From Acanthochromis polyacanthus (lineage: Eukaryota > Chordata > Actinopteri > Pomacentridae), in contig NC_067124.1 of NCBI RefSeq assembly GCF_021347895.1, positions 23,240,521-23,304,520 of the forward strand: a DNA stretch of 64,000 bases, written 5' to 3'. Made by a program: the position numbers and the translations under genes. This document shows, piece after piece, positions 1-14,041 of this stretch. The notes below the pieces were generated by a model. The model worked only from the letters and a program-made list of their open reading frames with translations. It was not told where the DNA came from and searched no databases. Within the stretch, counting starts at the first letter, position 1; every line of letters starts with the position of its first letter.

Positions 1-8
1 TCCTTTAC

Positions 9-3000
9 CTTGATACCTTTACCTCCTTTTGGACCTGTAGGCCCAGCCTCACCATGTGGACCCTGGAATAAATAATAATAAAGTCAATAAGAATTTCTAA
101 AAATCAAATGTATAGAAAAAAAACCCCAAACTTAGTTGACTATGAAAATCAGAATTTTAAAGCTGGCCAAAATAAACTAAAAACGATTTGTCTTAGAAGC
201 TAAAAACATGCCAGTGTGAGGTATATACACATGTATCATCATACAAAATAAAGTATGTTCTATCGCACAAAGATGAAGTATTACCATTTAAACAATACAC
301 TAAAGTTACAAGCTTTAGAAACAACGGATTCTGCTAGTGTTCGAAAATGAAAATAAATTTAAAATGATGAAATAAATTGACTTAAAATAGGAAAAATGTA
401 ATTAAAAAAGGATTTATTCTATAACTGCAGTTCAATCCCAATTCAGGGGTCACGTTTAACGGTTACAGCAGCTGCCAAAAAGGAAACTCCCAAATTCACC
501 ACGCACCACTCTTCTGTGTCATTGTTGATGATGTGACGGGGTACTAACGTAGATGGTGGTGGAGCCAAACCTCCAGGTGATTTCCAACCATATAAAGGTA
601 CAACGTCTCAAACAGCCACTAAAGACCACCTGGATCTCTTTATAGGGTGGCAGATGGTTGGTGGCAGATTGTTGGGGTTATTGCTCGCTTTCTTCACCCG
701 CACCTGCCTGCATTATCTTTTATTATCTGTATTACTCAACAGTAGTTTGGAAGTGTGTGTGGTATGCACTATTCTCCAAATCTATTTTTAACAATTTATG
801 TTTTGTCAGTTGCCTGTAAAGCACTTCAAATTGTATTTTATTTGTTTTCTTGATGAATAAAGTTGAAGTTACTGATAGATTATTGAGAAATATAAAAAAT
901 AAATCCATTTTGACATCACTAACCAGCCATGATGTGGTTGCAGTAACTTTTCTTAATCTCACTTTCATCTTTAATTTGCTTTTTTTAGGAAAACCTAAAT
1001 ATCTGCTAATACCTCACTGATTACAGTATTAATAAAGGGTTAAAAAACACCACCACTCTGCTTTAGTACCCAGTTGAACTTTTTCAAAGATGTCTCAGTA
1101 ATAGTTTGTGTTATTCTGTGCAGTTTCCTTACAGTCTCACCAGCAGGTCCGACTCCTCCGCGGGGTCCCTCCATACCGAGGTCACCCTGTTGAGAAGAAG
1201 AGACGCCAGATTTAATCAAATAATTTGTCTACTCAAACTGCTCACGATGCTGCTGGTGAACCAATTAAAGAGTAGGTGGAGGAGAAGGAGAACAATGCAG
1301 TATCGAAAATTCAGAAAGTTTACTGCTCAAATGCAAATTTGCTCCTTCAATGACAATTCTTTAAAATGTGAGCTATCACAAAGCAACTAAAAATCAATTA
1401 AATAAGATTAAAAGAAAAAAAAATCACATTTCGGGACAAATTGTCTGGTTTAAAAGACAGAAGCAGAATTTATAGCAGGCAGAATTAGAAACTACTGTTA
1501 ACATCAATTGCGTAGTTAGAATAACCCTCTCATAATTCTAAAATAAATACAAAGTAATATATTTATTATAGACACCCGTATTCACTTCAAATTCCAAACA
1601 GCAAACAGACTGAATATTAATTATAATCTAATGAATAATTGGACTAATTATTAATTCAGAGTAAATTACAACACTTTTCAAACTAAAAACATCTTTAAAG
1701 CACGGTGCTCCGTTCACTTTTCTTTCAGAAAGCACTGACCAGAGTAGCTGAATGATTACAGCAGATATCATACAACTGCAACATCTCTTGATCTATTCCA
1801 GCCAAGGAACTGTGTTGTATGTCCTACCCCTTTATTTCACCCGTTTTTGGTTTTGGTTTTTTTTACATCTTTGACTCTTCATACTGTCCTTAAAGACAAA
1901 ATATGTCCAAAAAAAAAAAAAAAAAGGAAATGGTGATGCTTCTACCAACATCCCTCCATCCAGTGTTTGCATGCGCCAGCAGCAAAACATGCAGGCTAGA
2001 AACAGCCAACAGGTGAAGAAATCAAACATGAGGTAGCAGCCATAGTTATGTCTGTTGAAGGAAAGTTACCAGATAGTTAGCAGGTGTGACTGACTGCTAC
2101 CATGGTCTTAGTTCTGAGTTAGACTGGTGGTCGGGTGGCTCTTAAGTTTAAAGTTTGTTGGGCTTGAACACCGTCTAATGGTACAAGTTTGCATGTCAGT
2201 ATGTGTTCAACCCTTCGACGCACAACATGGGTCAAAAGTGAAACAAACCCTAGAGAAAATGGTATCTGCTGACCCACACTGGGCATTAAAGGGCTAATGC
2301 ATCTTTACCTTCAGACCCAGCTGTCCACGTTCACCTCGGTCTGCAATAAGTCCAGGTTCTCCCTGAGGGATTAAATTAATAAGTTTATTATTTTACAAAG
2401 GTTTTAAATCATAGATTCACTTAGAGCTTTATGAGGCTTAACGATATATTGAAAAAAATCTAAAAAATTGCAAATGTGAGACACTGCTCATCATAAAATC
2501 TGAGTGATATATATTTACATTTTTATTATCAAACATTCAGAATAAAATGCAAACACTGAGTTTCAGCCTCTACTGCTGGATTCAGCTGGACAGCTTAACT
2601 CACCATCCCTCCTGAGAAACCAGAAGCTCCTTCGTCTCCCTCAAGCCCAGCATCACCCTACAAGAAGAGGTCAAAGGTTAAAACACGTACCACTAACAAA
2701 AATCACATAGCAAGCAACTCATGCAGCAGTTTCATAGTTTTGAAAAGAACAATATGTGATATTTATCCTTAGTAACACATTCAATCATACATTGAATAGC
2801 AGTATTTAAATTATCTGAAAAATACATTTATTTTGGTACTTAATCCATCTTGCCTCTAATAAAAGTGTTTCTAATGTCAAAATATGGAAAATAACACTAA
2901 AATTACAGAGGCGCTTATTAATGTACAATTATTTCTAAATCAAAGTCAATTTCATTCTAATTGATGAAAATATTTAAATGTAGCTTTCATCCTTTTTCAA

Positions 3001-6000
3001 ACGCTGTTTATTCTTTAAGACTATAAAAACAATAAACTGAATTCTGGAAATAACCTGTCTCTCCTTTGCGTTTACTTTTATTTTCAATTCTTTGAACAGC
3101 TTTTCCTTTCAAATTTAAGTTTCTGCACTTTCAGTTTCATTTTCAAGTCAGTTTTTTTTTAATTGTTATTTTCAGTATCTGTTACGGATTACAACATTGT
3201 CATTACTTTTATATTGTAACGAGTTACATCAACAGTATAAACTGTCCTACTTGGTAGTATGAAGAGTCAGTTTTGTAACAGGATTTACTTACTACTGGTC
3301 CAGTGTCTCCTCTTCTTCCCTGAACTCCTTTGGTTCCTTTATAACCCTAAAACAGAAAACACACAAATAAAACCAATAGCTGATCATACACAGAGCTCAG
3401 TGGACAGTTTTTATTCAATTCAGGTTTCCCTGTAATATACAAACATGCTATAAAATAGCGTTTTAGACTCTCACTTCTCTGCCTTGAATTCCTGGTTCAC
3501 CAGTTTTACCCTGCAGGCCTCTGGATCCCTGACAGAGAGAGAAAAAGAATCACATTAAGCAAAAGATACGCTGCAAATCAAGACAAACCTACAGTATTTA
3601 TCAGTGATTTTCTAGTGGGTACATATCGACAACTCATTACTGTGTTTGTGCAAACTGTGGGAGGAGCAATTTTGACAATTTACATGAGCTTTAATCTCAA
3701 CATTTCACTGAAACGTCTGAGATATAAGCAGATGAATCTCTACAATAACCAGATTCAATATTTACTTGCCAATGTAGCATAATTCCCTCAAATGTGAATA
3801 AAGTAAACAGAGAACCATAAAAACTGCAGCGCTGCTACAGAACAGAAATTCTTGTCTCTCCAATGATGATAATATAAACACTGAAATATGTTACACTGAA
3901 AGTGACTTAAAACAACACATGAGAAGTCATCAGAAGTACAACAACAAATGTGGAAAAGTTGACAAAACCTGTACTGGAAGAGGGATATTTTACTGATGTT
4001 TATTTAATTTACAATCTACAATTTTTGCAGCTAATAACAGCGATGCTCTATCAGCTGACACATTTTTTCTAAAGTAACATCTATTTCTATAATAAGAGAT
4101 TCATTTTAAGCTAGTTTTCTGCACAAAAAAATCAAATTTTAAAAGAAGATACCAATGCCTCTATCAGGCCAAGCAACATAATATTTTTTTGGTGCTTAAA
4201 CACGATCATGGTCTTGATGCGTTTCTTCAGCAGCATCAGCAGGACAGCAGCTCATGAAGTAACAGTGATATGATGGAAGGATCTAGTACCTTTGGTCCTG
4301 CAAACCCAGCGAATCCAGGCTCACCGGGTTCACAATCACACTCTGTTGGCCTCTCCTCCCTGATCCCTGCATCACCCCCCGACTCCTCTGAGGAGTCAGT
4401 GTCGGCTCCATATGGCACCTGAAACACAACATTACCAAAGATTATTGCTCCATAGGGAGCATGATCATATCTGTTGAGGTCATGTTTTCAATGTTCACTC
4501 AGCTGTGGTTGAAATATGCAACTTTATACACACAAAATATATTGTGAAGCCTAAAGTGGCTTTTTAAATTAGGGTGTTCCGCTATTTCACTTCATAAAGC
4601 ATTTCGTGATTTGTTCTTAAAAGTGAAAGATAAAAATAAAGTTGAAGTTGCATTTGTTGTTTCACTTTCAATTCACTCGGGAATTCTCCCAGAAGTGAAA
4701 ACATCCAACAACAAAAGAGGAAATAAACCATATTCATTTGCAACAAACAGTTTTGGTCATATTGGCTTCCACTCAGCAAAAGTTACATAGTCCCATTAAC
4801 TTTCCATATTAAAACGTATTAATAATACTCATACAAAAAGTAAGATATACGCTGCTTGCACAATTATTACACAAGTGCATATTCTCATCATTTCTATGGA
4901 CACTTTTCAAATGTAAAACATTTATACTTGAATGCTTATTAAATTTGATCATTTTAAGGAGTAATGAGGCAGGATTTAACCTAAAGTGATTAGCGCCTTT
5001 GGTTAAAGTGTGCATAATTATTATGCATCTTCACTACCTCAGCTAAACTGGGCTAAAAACAAGATTTAACTGACTCTGAAAAGTAAAGAATTGTAAAATG
5101 TCTTTCTGAGGCAACACTCTTGAAATAAGCAAAATATTGTGTCATGACCACCAGACAAGCAAAAGCTGCGTTATAATTAACGAGCAGGGTCTCATAAAAG
5201 GCATGGAGAAGCATTAGAAAATAGAAAGCAGCTGCAGAAGACTTAAGAAAAGGCCCCAGGACGCTCTCTTCTTTAATAGGTGCTAACCACTACAACCACA
5301 CTGGAAACACCCCACAACACATGCTGGTTTGGAAGTGCTCTGATGCAGTCATCTATCACATCTAGGCTTTTGTTGCCCAGACACTCCGCTGCCCATTTTA
5401 CCCTACTTTCTTTCCTTGCCAGGTGCCACTACAATGAAGGCAATCAGTGTAACTCACAACACCTGTTAGAGGTCTAATTGCTCCACATGATCTGTGTATG
5501 CTCCCCTGAGAATGACAAAACTCCCTTTCTCTTAGTTAAACACTGAGGTTTGAGGTTCAGTAACATCTTGGTAACATCTTGGATTGAGTATTGCATTATA
5601 TTTCTTCAGCACTGAAATTAATCCTGAGGAATACAATTTTCCTGTTGATTGTGTATGTAACATTAAAGGCAAAAACAAACTAAACTTTCATCAGCTGAAG
5701 CACAACTGTAAATGCTGCTTAAGCACTTGTCAGATTTTATTTCAAGGTTTTAATATTGTCTTTTTGCAAATTGAAGCTTAACAGAGTCAAAGTGCATATC
5801 AAGGGGACTGTGTATTACAGGATTCTGAGGGAACCTTTAATTTAATGCAAGTTTATTTTGCCTCAAGGTATTTTTTGGACTATTCAAATATATTTGCAAC
5901 ATGAAAAGGGGGGTTTTGTTTGTGTAACCTAGGAATTGTCAAAGGTTTCTTTGTGTAGGGTCCGACTTTGGTGACTCCTAGTATCAAAAACTAATCTTCC

Positions 6001-9000
6001 TTTAATATAGTTAAATGTTGAAAAACATCTGACCCTAACAGGAATTTTATTTGCATATGTATTCTACGTAGATGGACTGGTTAATTAATATATAATTTAT
6101 GTTGCCTGTATTTCAAACTTTTTAGGTTAAATAAGATAAGACAAACGTTATTGATCGCACATTGGGGAAAGTTTACCATTACAGCAGCTCAAAAAACAGA
6201 CGTAGGATAAGAATATATTAAAAACACAGGGCCAAAATTGCAGAGGACATTATACACACAAGATGAAACTTTCAAGAACTATATACAAAAGGATGGTTGT
6301 AACAAATTACTGCAGATAACTCAGTAGGATTTGTATGTACGAGGAAAAGTAGTGTAGTAAAATAGGTACTAATATGTAGGTGTAATTAAAATACAGTCCA
6401 CCATAAATTCTTGACAAGCTGTCAAAAAAAACCTCAGCAAATGTTTCTTCTAGCAGCTGTTTTTGGAGCTTCTGGTTGTATACGCTGTCACATGACCATC
6501 AGTAGACAGTCTGACCGGTTCTCATGGGATTGTAGATATTAAAGTTTTGTTTTTCCTCGTTCTTGTTTTGATAAAACAGAAGTGGACACGTTCATCAAAC
6601 ATGTAAAATTTCATGTTTGCTGTGATAAGCTCCAGAGCGGACCCAGGATTTAGACAGTTTCCTCAACTGAAGAAAAAAACTGTTGTCAGCGCTGCTCTGA
6701 CTGCAGTAAAGACCGCCAGCTGTCCCACCTGCATGATCTCTGTGTCCTCCTTGGCGTAGTGGGACTCAGTGGTGGTGGCGTAGGGAAAGGTGTCCTCGGT
6801 GATCATGGTAACCTGTGTGGGTGCAGGACCATAAGGGTCGTAGTCTCCCTCCTCCAGTAGTTGGTCTTTATCATAATTGTGAGTTGGCTCAGGGGGATAC
6901 TCTGAGGAAACATTATTCAGACCAGTGACCTTATGATCCATTAGTAGTCTCAGTTTTCACTTTGGAGCTCTGTGAGTTGTGCTTTCTGGTATATTTCACA
7001 CTGGTCTGGGAAACAAACATCCGTTGTTGATCATCTATAAGCAGGAAGAATAATGAGGGACAAGAATCTCACCAGGCTGCGGAGAGGCTAAGTTGTCATA
7101 GTGGTCGACTAAGGACGACTCGTCAAAGGTGTGGTCCTCACCTGAAGAGATATACATATGTACAGACAGTAAGTGAGAAGTAATTCTAGGGATTTTAGGT
7201 TTTGTAAGGGGCTTGTTGGTCTAGAGGTATGATTCTTGCTTCGGGTGTGAGAGGTCCCGGGTTCAAATCCCGGACGAGCCCTTTGTTTAGGCCGAAGAAA
7301 ATTTCATAGTTTGAAACTAAATACATTGTCTCCACAAAAAGAAAAGAAAAAAACAATCATAAATAGGACAAAAAATAAAATCTACCGGTGCTTTCTAGTG
7401 ACAGACTAAGTCAGAGTTACTTCTTAAAGGTTATAGAGCTATCTTTACAGGCAACAGCAGCTCAAATAACTGGAGTAGTTACTATTGTTTTTGTTCATTT
7501 GACTACCAAACGCATTAATTTCTAAAATAAATAAATGTGTTAAATGTGTTGATTCAAAATAAGAATTTTGAATTGTCTTGTTTTTTTCTTGTTGTTCTTT
7601 TAAGTGGGAACAAACAGCTCATTGTATAAGCTGCGTGCCAAATATACTTTATCTAAATGTATTGTTTGGAACCACAACACTCCGATGTTCTATCAGCCTC
7701 AGCATGAAGCAGCTCTGACCTGAGTGGTATCCAGAATATTCTTCCTGGCAGAGAGAAGAGACGACACACAGCATCAACACAAACAGCCGTGAGAGGAGCG
7801 ACGTCTGCAGAGAAAAAACAAATATACATGGCACACATTTGAAATTATTTTACGAACTTAATACAATCTATATGAAAAGATAAAGATGACAAAAATGACA
7901 AAGGCCCTCTTTCACAAAATCTGGTTGAACAAACTCCGATTCAAACAATGAACTCTGAATTGACTGACCCCAAGACTGAGCTTTGATACTATTCATAACA
8001 GCTACAGGACAATAAAGAGCAAAGTCTCCACTTGGACCAGGTACAGATAGAAATGAAGAGTAGAAAAAGGAATGAATACGTGAGCACAATCACATTTTAT
8101 TCATTGTAGCCTCCTCTTTCATCATTTACTTTACTTTAATTTTCCTTACTGTATCATGAAGTTGAATTTTGCTAGAATTACATTGGATATTTGATATTTA
8201 GTTATAATCTGACAAAGACAAAATATAGGTGGTAGAAGCTGAAGATGAAAATATGAATCAGTCAGATTTGACATTCTTCATTTATGGACCTGTGACGGTA
8301 AAGTCTGACCAAGCAGTCGCATAATGATTTTGATGATTTGTCCTTGAAATATTGGCTTGGTTTAAACAGATAGAAAAAATTTAGATGTTTTTAGGTGCCT
8401 TTTTAAAAAGCATTTTATGACTATAGACTATATGCAGTCTATCTACAAAAACTCCCTTCCAATCACCATCCTATTCATTCAGAAATGTTCACATAATCTC
8501 CACAATGATGTTCTAAGTATAAGAATTTTCCAATGTGACCATCAATGTGACTGATAACATAACAAATAATTATTCATTGCTGTGCATAGCAAACAACACA
8601 ATATCTAACTGCATTTTTTTATTTATTATGCATTTTTATTTGTATCAGCTTCTTCAGAAAAAGCCAGATTGCTGATGAAGGCCCACCAGCAAGCAGACGA
8701 GTTTCACAGAACCAATTACATTGGTTAGTGACCTAAAGTGTAAATTACTGCTCCTTCACTCATCTCAGGATTCTTCAGAACTGAAGTTAAATGAACATGG
8801 ACTGGAGCATAAAATGCACTGATGGAATAGTTGCACCACTGCCAGCTGGGTATCACAAACTCTGACCATAAGATGATAACTTTGCAGAAACAAAACATCT
8901 TTTGTGAAAGAACAAAAAAATGTTGCATACTTACACTCACTTAACCAAATGGCATAAAATTACTTTTGAGGACTGAGATGTTGCTGATAAGTGGAAGAGT

Positions 9001-12000
9001 CTTTGATTGCTACCTAAAGATGGTGTTTGATGTTGCGTTTGCGATCTTTGTGAAAGCAAGAGTCATAATTTACCCTAGCAACAAGCTTTTAGATTTTTGA
9101 TGGGTGCTTTAAGGCATATTCGAAATATGTGAAATCAGTTTTATCAGTCTTTAGTGATCTGCCCCCTAACTGCACCAGATCAGGTATGTCACTGTTACAT
9201 AACCACATGTAGCAGTGGTAGTGAATAGACATTTGCACACGCAAAAAAGATAACTCCACACACACACACAAAATTCAAGATCAAGGCTCATAGCTACTTT
9301 TACAGTTTCCTACAAGAGAAAACTGCCTCAGATTATAGGAACGACTGCATAAAAGTCAAACATGTTACAGTAAAGACAAATAAACAAAAATAATACATAA
9401 ACAAATAAACCAAACAAATTAACACTATTCAAAATACCACTTCATATGTCAAAAGTGACTGCAGTATAGCTAATTTATTAATTTTACTCATTTTCAGACA
9501 AAAACACTTAACATTTGCTGGTTCGAGCTCCTCAAGTATCAACAAATAAAAAATTACAATTTCATTCTTTTCTGTTTCTTTTTCATTTTCTTGTTTCTTC
9601 ATTTGTTTTTTAGCATATAACTACAAAAACAAGAAAATAACAAACAAGACGATTGTAAAGGTATACTAAGCAAGAGTTTCCTAAAAAGTACATTACAATC
9701 GTCACTTACGATCTAATAGTATTTTGTAGTGGTGCATTTATCTGCAGAGACCCTGGCTTCTGCCTGCATTTTCTTATTTTGACTCCAAGCCAATAACAGC
9801 ATGCACATGGCGTCAGGACAAAAAGGTAGTGATCAGTGCCAGACCATAAGTAGCTTTGGAAATTGCAGACACAATGCAAATATAGCGAGGCGAGATGCAA
9901 AGCAGACAAAGTTTACTTCAAATAAGAGTGAATCTGGAAATGCTTTCACTCTCTGGCAAAGTTTTTTCTGGTTTCACTTGATCTCTCTAATCAATAAAGT
10001 ACCCACCCAAATTATGGCAACGTGTAGCCTAGCAACAATGAAAGCACACGTCATTGTACCATAAGTTGCCCTAGTTAGATAGGCATCACACAGGTAAAAT
10101 GTTTGGTGTTGAAATTCTAAAGAAATTTTGGATCTTTTGCCTACTTCTTCCCTTCATGCTGTAGCATCTCCTCTTTTGAGCTATTATGAATGGTGGTCAG
10201 TCTCGCAACCAAAATGCCAACTATACCTGTATTAGTCTATTATCACAAACCAGCTCAGTGAATGTGACAAAGGAAGGGAGACCAGTCAGGTTTTAAGATA
10301 CAAACACAATATTTTAATATAACTTAAGTAACTAAAGGAATGAAGTGTGACAAATGTTTACATCAGTAATGAGTGGAGTGCATGGGTGAGTGAGGATGTG
10401 TGTGTTGGTGTTGAGTGCAAAAGGAATCGCCAAACCAAGCTGTGGAGCCTAGGAGAGAGAGAATAAGTGAGACCAAGTGAGCTTTTGTAGCCTCCTAAAG
10501 CTCCACCAGGTGCCACATATTAGTCTAACAACCCTCCCTTTCTCCCTTTCTTTAAACAGTCACTAATATATTTTATGTAATCCCTCATGTGTAGATATTC
10601 CATCAGTTTCTTTATCGTGTTACAGTTATCTGGGTTTAATCAGGTGTGGAAAGTAAAAACTGTTTCCAGCTGCTAAAAAACCTAATTTTGGGCAGATTTC
10701 ATTGTTTTCTGAGACCCAATAGGCAAAGGAACTGGCAGAATAATTAAGAGTAAATTAAGAGCACAATGCCAGGTGGATATGGAAGGACAAGGCATTGCCA
10801 ACACTGTGATTGATGTATGTGTCACTTTCAGAATTATGTGCAGCAGTAATGAATCAGACCAAACCATTCACATGTAGAGGTCTTCACACTGCATTTAAGT
10901 TCTAGAAAACATCTGTTGTCAAAGGCATCTCTGCAGCCTGATCCATCAGACTACCTACAAGGTGCTACTAAAGTAATATTAGAAGTGAAACAAGTATCAG
11001 TGATGGACCTCCTGACCTCAGAGCAGGTCGAGGAGGATCACTGAAGTGTCAAAGCAACTACATTCAAAAAGCAGACTCTTTTTTTTTTAAGGCCTCTGGG
11101 ACTCTGTGGTTGGCCTGTAGTCGCTGAGGGTTGGAGTTGCTCAGTTGAGACTGCTGGTGTTTAAGTGAGAATGAAACCAACTGAGAGGATACTTTGTCAG
11201 AATGAAAACCGCTGAGCTCTTCTCAGACTCATCTGACATTCCTCAAGCTTCACTGTGAGCCTGAACACAAACCAAGGAAAAGCCTTTCAGTGGACAAGCT
11301 GCATAATGGACATTGACACGAGGTCAATAAAACGAGCGACAGTAGGGATACAAATGACCATAACCACAATTTCTTTGTGTGGTATTTAAAATTTCAGATA
11401 GAGGCTGTGAGAAATGTGGTATATTTTCCTGTCTGGTGCTTCCTAATGCCTCTTGCTGTTGTTGCTCTTTATTTCTTTATTAAACAGGAAGCACTTCTTA
11501 CTTTGCAAAAAGGCAGCAAAGAATAGAAAAATATGCATGTGCAACATTTGATGAACAATACTGACCTAAGATCAACTTCTCATTATCTTGCCACAATTCT
11601 ACAAAGCACTGGTGGATGTAGAATATCTTGTAAACAAAAAAAAACTCCTACTACTGGTTAGTTTGAGCAAAAATCACAAAAGATCTGCCGTAACCGTTGC
11701 AGTAGACGGAGCATGCTGACATGAGAATGAACTGATAATCCTGACCCGCAGGACCGCTGGGGCAGTGAGGTGAGAAACAGCCTAACATTTGCAGGGTCAG
11801 ATTAACTACTGTAGATGCTTTCATGCCTATCTGTGGTTTGTCATTGAAAACACCAGCTAATGCTTGTGCTACAAAAGGAAAATGCAACCTATTTTGACAT
11901 TTCTCTAAATTCAGGCAAATCAAAGAAGTGGTAAAGTGGCTGTACAAAATGGACTTTTGTGCACTGAAAAAGAACATGAATTACAATCAGACTTCCAAAA

Positions 12001-12713
12001 CAACAAACAAATGAGCCTCAGAAATGTCTTTCCTGTAAAACAACTCCCAGAGACAGCTCCCCTGTTGTAATGAAGGAACGGTTTGCACTCCAGTGTGTAC
12101 AGAGCACTTTCTTTGTAAGGCTATTGCTGTTTTACGATCAAATACAAATGTTAAGATACTTTAAAAACATTTCACTCAAAAAATAAGTGTGTTTCTGCTA
12201 AATTCATTCTGCAGGTTACTATAACTTATGTTTTTCTCCCAGGTAGAAGTTGGTTGAACGCATAGATTAAGTATATTAACATTCATTACGTTTAAGGTTT
12301 TTCTCACTGACACCTGATCTTGTTGCTTTGGATCCCAACTCAAAGATGAAAAGATGTAAAGAAAGTCTGCACATTGACACATACGATAGCACCTGCTAAA
12401 TATCCAACCACTCTGCATGAAACAAAGATAAACCTGGTCAGCTACTGTAATCTGCAAGGTCATACACCGATATGAACTACAACCAACCCATGCTGCTACT
12501 ATTCTATTCATATTGCCCATTACATGCAGAATGTCCACAAACCATTTTCTGTCCATTTAGTGTCTGTTCTGCAGCATATATTAGTTGTAATCATTTCAAA
12601 TCTAATAAAATTCCACCCATGGGCCCGTCAGGGAGATACAACAGATCAAAACCAGCAGGGCCTTTGGTCAAATCCAGGCCATCTCCTCTTACCTTGTCCC
12701 TGGACGCTCCCAT
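9..12713 (-). CDS. collagen alpha chain, 5' part of gene (partial)
   Basis: This is the N-terminal part of a secreted extracellular-matrix collagen; the gene continues past the left edge. Spliced exons read from the sequence: 12713-12693 (ATG, 7 codons), 7804-7720, 7141-7073, 6901-6729, 4418-4290, then 54-bp Gly-X-Y exons 3528-3475, 3346-3293, 2657-2604, 2362-2309, 1186-1133 and 62-9. All have GT/AG borders and consistent phase. Exons 1-2 give a signal peptide (hydrophobic core LFVLMLCVVSSLC). Exons 3-5 encode an acidic, Tyr/Thr-rich linker with a short CDC motif before the first triplets. The 54-bp exons, each starting with a Gly codon, are typical of fibrillar-type collagens. I see no TSPN or VWC domain before the helix, so I give no type number. 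One triplet is imperfect (GLIAD, exon 2362-2309). Intron 1 is 4.9 kb and I see nothing further in it. Exon 1 is the least certain part. Confidence 0.8.
6129..6370 (-). repeat. non-LTR retrotransposon 3' tail remnant
   Basis: Read on the minus strand, the stretch ends in a short TTATC-like tail preceded by CCCCAATGTGCGATCAATAA. This is the form of the 3' ends of fish L2/Rex-type LINEs. It sits in a collagen intron. No reverse-transcriptase sequence is visible here and the right boundary is approximate. Confidence 0.4.
7210..7281 (+). tRNA. tRNA-Pro (CGG anticodon)
   Basis: A 72-nt cloverleaf can be drawn. The acceptor stem GGCTTGT pairs with ACGAGCC (one G-U), followed by discriminator C. The A box TGGTCTAGAGG and the B box GGTTCAAATCC are intact. 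The anticodon stem CTTGC/GTGAG closes with two wobble pairs around loop TTCGGGT, giving anticodon CGG. It lies antisense in a collagen intron. There is no SINE body or A-rich tail next to it, so it looks like a true tRNA gene, possibly slightly degraded. Confidence 0.78.
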
Positions 12714-14041
12714 TGTGCTGCACAGTCAGGTACAAGACCAGATCCTGCACAGGACGCTTTCTGGATACAGATGAGGACAAAAACAATCTGATTTAGCTTT
12801 CCCTGAGCAGTTTCTCTCACAGCATTATCACTTGGATGCTTCTCCCTGTCCTGTCTGTCTCCTCTCTGCCTCTCTGGGATCCCTCAGGTTCCCAGGCACT
12901 GACAGGATCCAGTCTGTCTTTTTTGTTCTTCTTGTCCTCCATCTCTGCTTCTCAACAGGGTGAGAAATACCTGAACCAGAATCCAGCATGAGCAGAGAAA
13001 GACCAAGGTGTCACTTATATCCCAGTCACAATGCACATGCACGGTATATTTTGAAGCAAAAACATAAAGCATACATTTGTAACAATTTCATTCAGTTTAA
13101 ATGAATTTGGCTTAACTGCTCACCAACTGGATCAAAATGTAAGTTTATTGTGGTGCATGTGTAATAAAGGAAAGTAAATCTGCCACATATATTAAGAAAA
13201 TTTGAAATTGTCATCCTAAAAAAAAAAAAAAAAGTCACATACAGATAATTTGCCAACAAAACTCCAATTAAGAGTCCTCTACCTAAACACTTAATTTGAT
13301 GACATTTGTCTGATGTCTTGCCAAAATACTAATTTAATGGCTACAAATCTTTTAACTTTCTACAGCTTTTGGTTGGTAGTTAGACAAATTGTAAAACTAG
13401 CCTTTGGTTGCTTTTGCTTTTAACTCATTGCAAGTGTGAAATTCTTGACAGACCATCATTATATAGCTTCAAAATGGACATTTTAAGCTTTTCCTCCTTC
13501 CGAAAATGATGACAGAATTAAACATCTGTCATTTTTCTGAATTCAAGATCACAGAAACCCACTTTTCAGGATTTTGTCAATGATTGCAGAAATCTTGTGC
13601 AAAAAACTCACAGACACACGGCAAAATTAACGCCAAAAAAGTCACCTTTGACCCCGTGATGAAAGTGTGCCAGTTATGACACTCCTGTCCAACATTCCAA
13701 ATAATCTTTAGTTAGAAGAAAAAAAAAATCACTCCAAACCTATCAGGCAGAGCAGGTGTGGTCCACCTAAACAGAGCAAACCAGGAAAAAAATGTGTAAC
13801 TGCACTGTAAAACCCTGAAATGATGAACAATAGTGTGGAAACATGATTGGAAATTGCAGTGATGATGAAAAAAAAGAAAAAAAAGTGTTTATGTTGTTGG
13901 TTCCCAGAACTTTATTACCATTTATATCTTTCCAAAGTCAGTTTCTAAACTTAAAATGTAATGACACCTGTCGTTTTTGGAAGGCCACGATGAACATTGA
14001 CCTGATCTGATTTGACTTCTGTTGTTGCTGATCCAGCGCTC
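12714..14041. other. intergenic region between collagen exon 1 and snrnp48
   Basis: Both flanking genes are on the minus strand. The left part should hold the collagen 5' UTR and promoter, but I see no clear TATA box or CpG-rich core. The right part holds the 3' UTR of snrnp48. The rest is AT-rich with short homopolymers (poly-A near 13218) and no coding signal. Confidence 0.5.
13911..13916 (-). terminator. snrnp48 polyadenylation signal
   Basis: AATAAA on the minus strand, about 125 bp past the snrnp48 stop codon and correctly oriented. Confidence 0.55.

Noticed and set aside
1106..1390. Plus-strand frame over a collagen exon
   Set aside because: It is antisense to the Gly-X-Y exon at 1186-1133.
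9..12713. Calling the collagen COL16A1 or another numbered type
   Set aside because: No TSPN domain, no C-terminal domain in the window, and the linker is not diagnostic.
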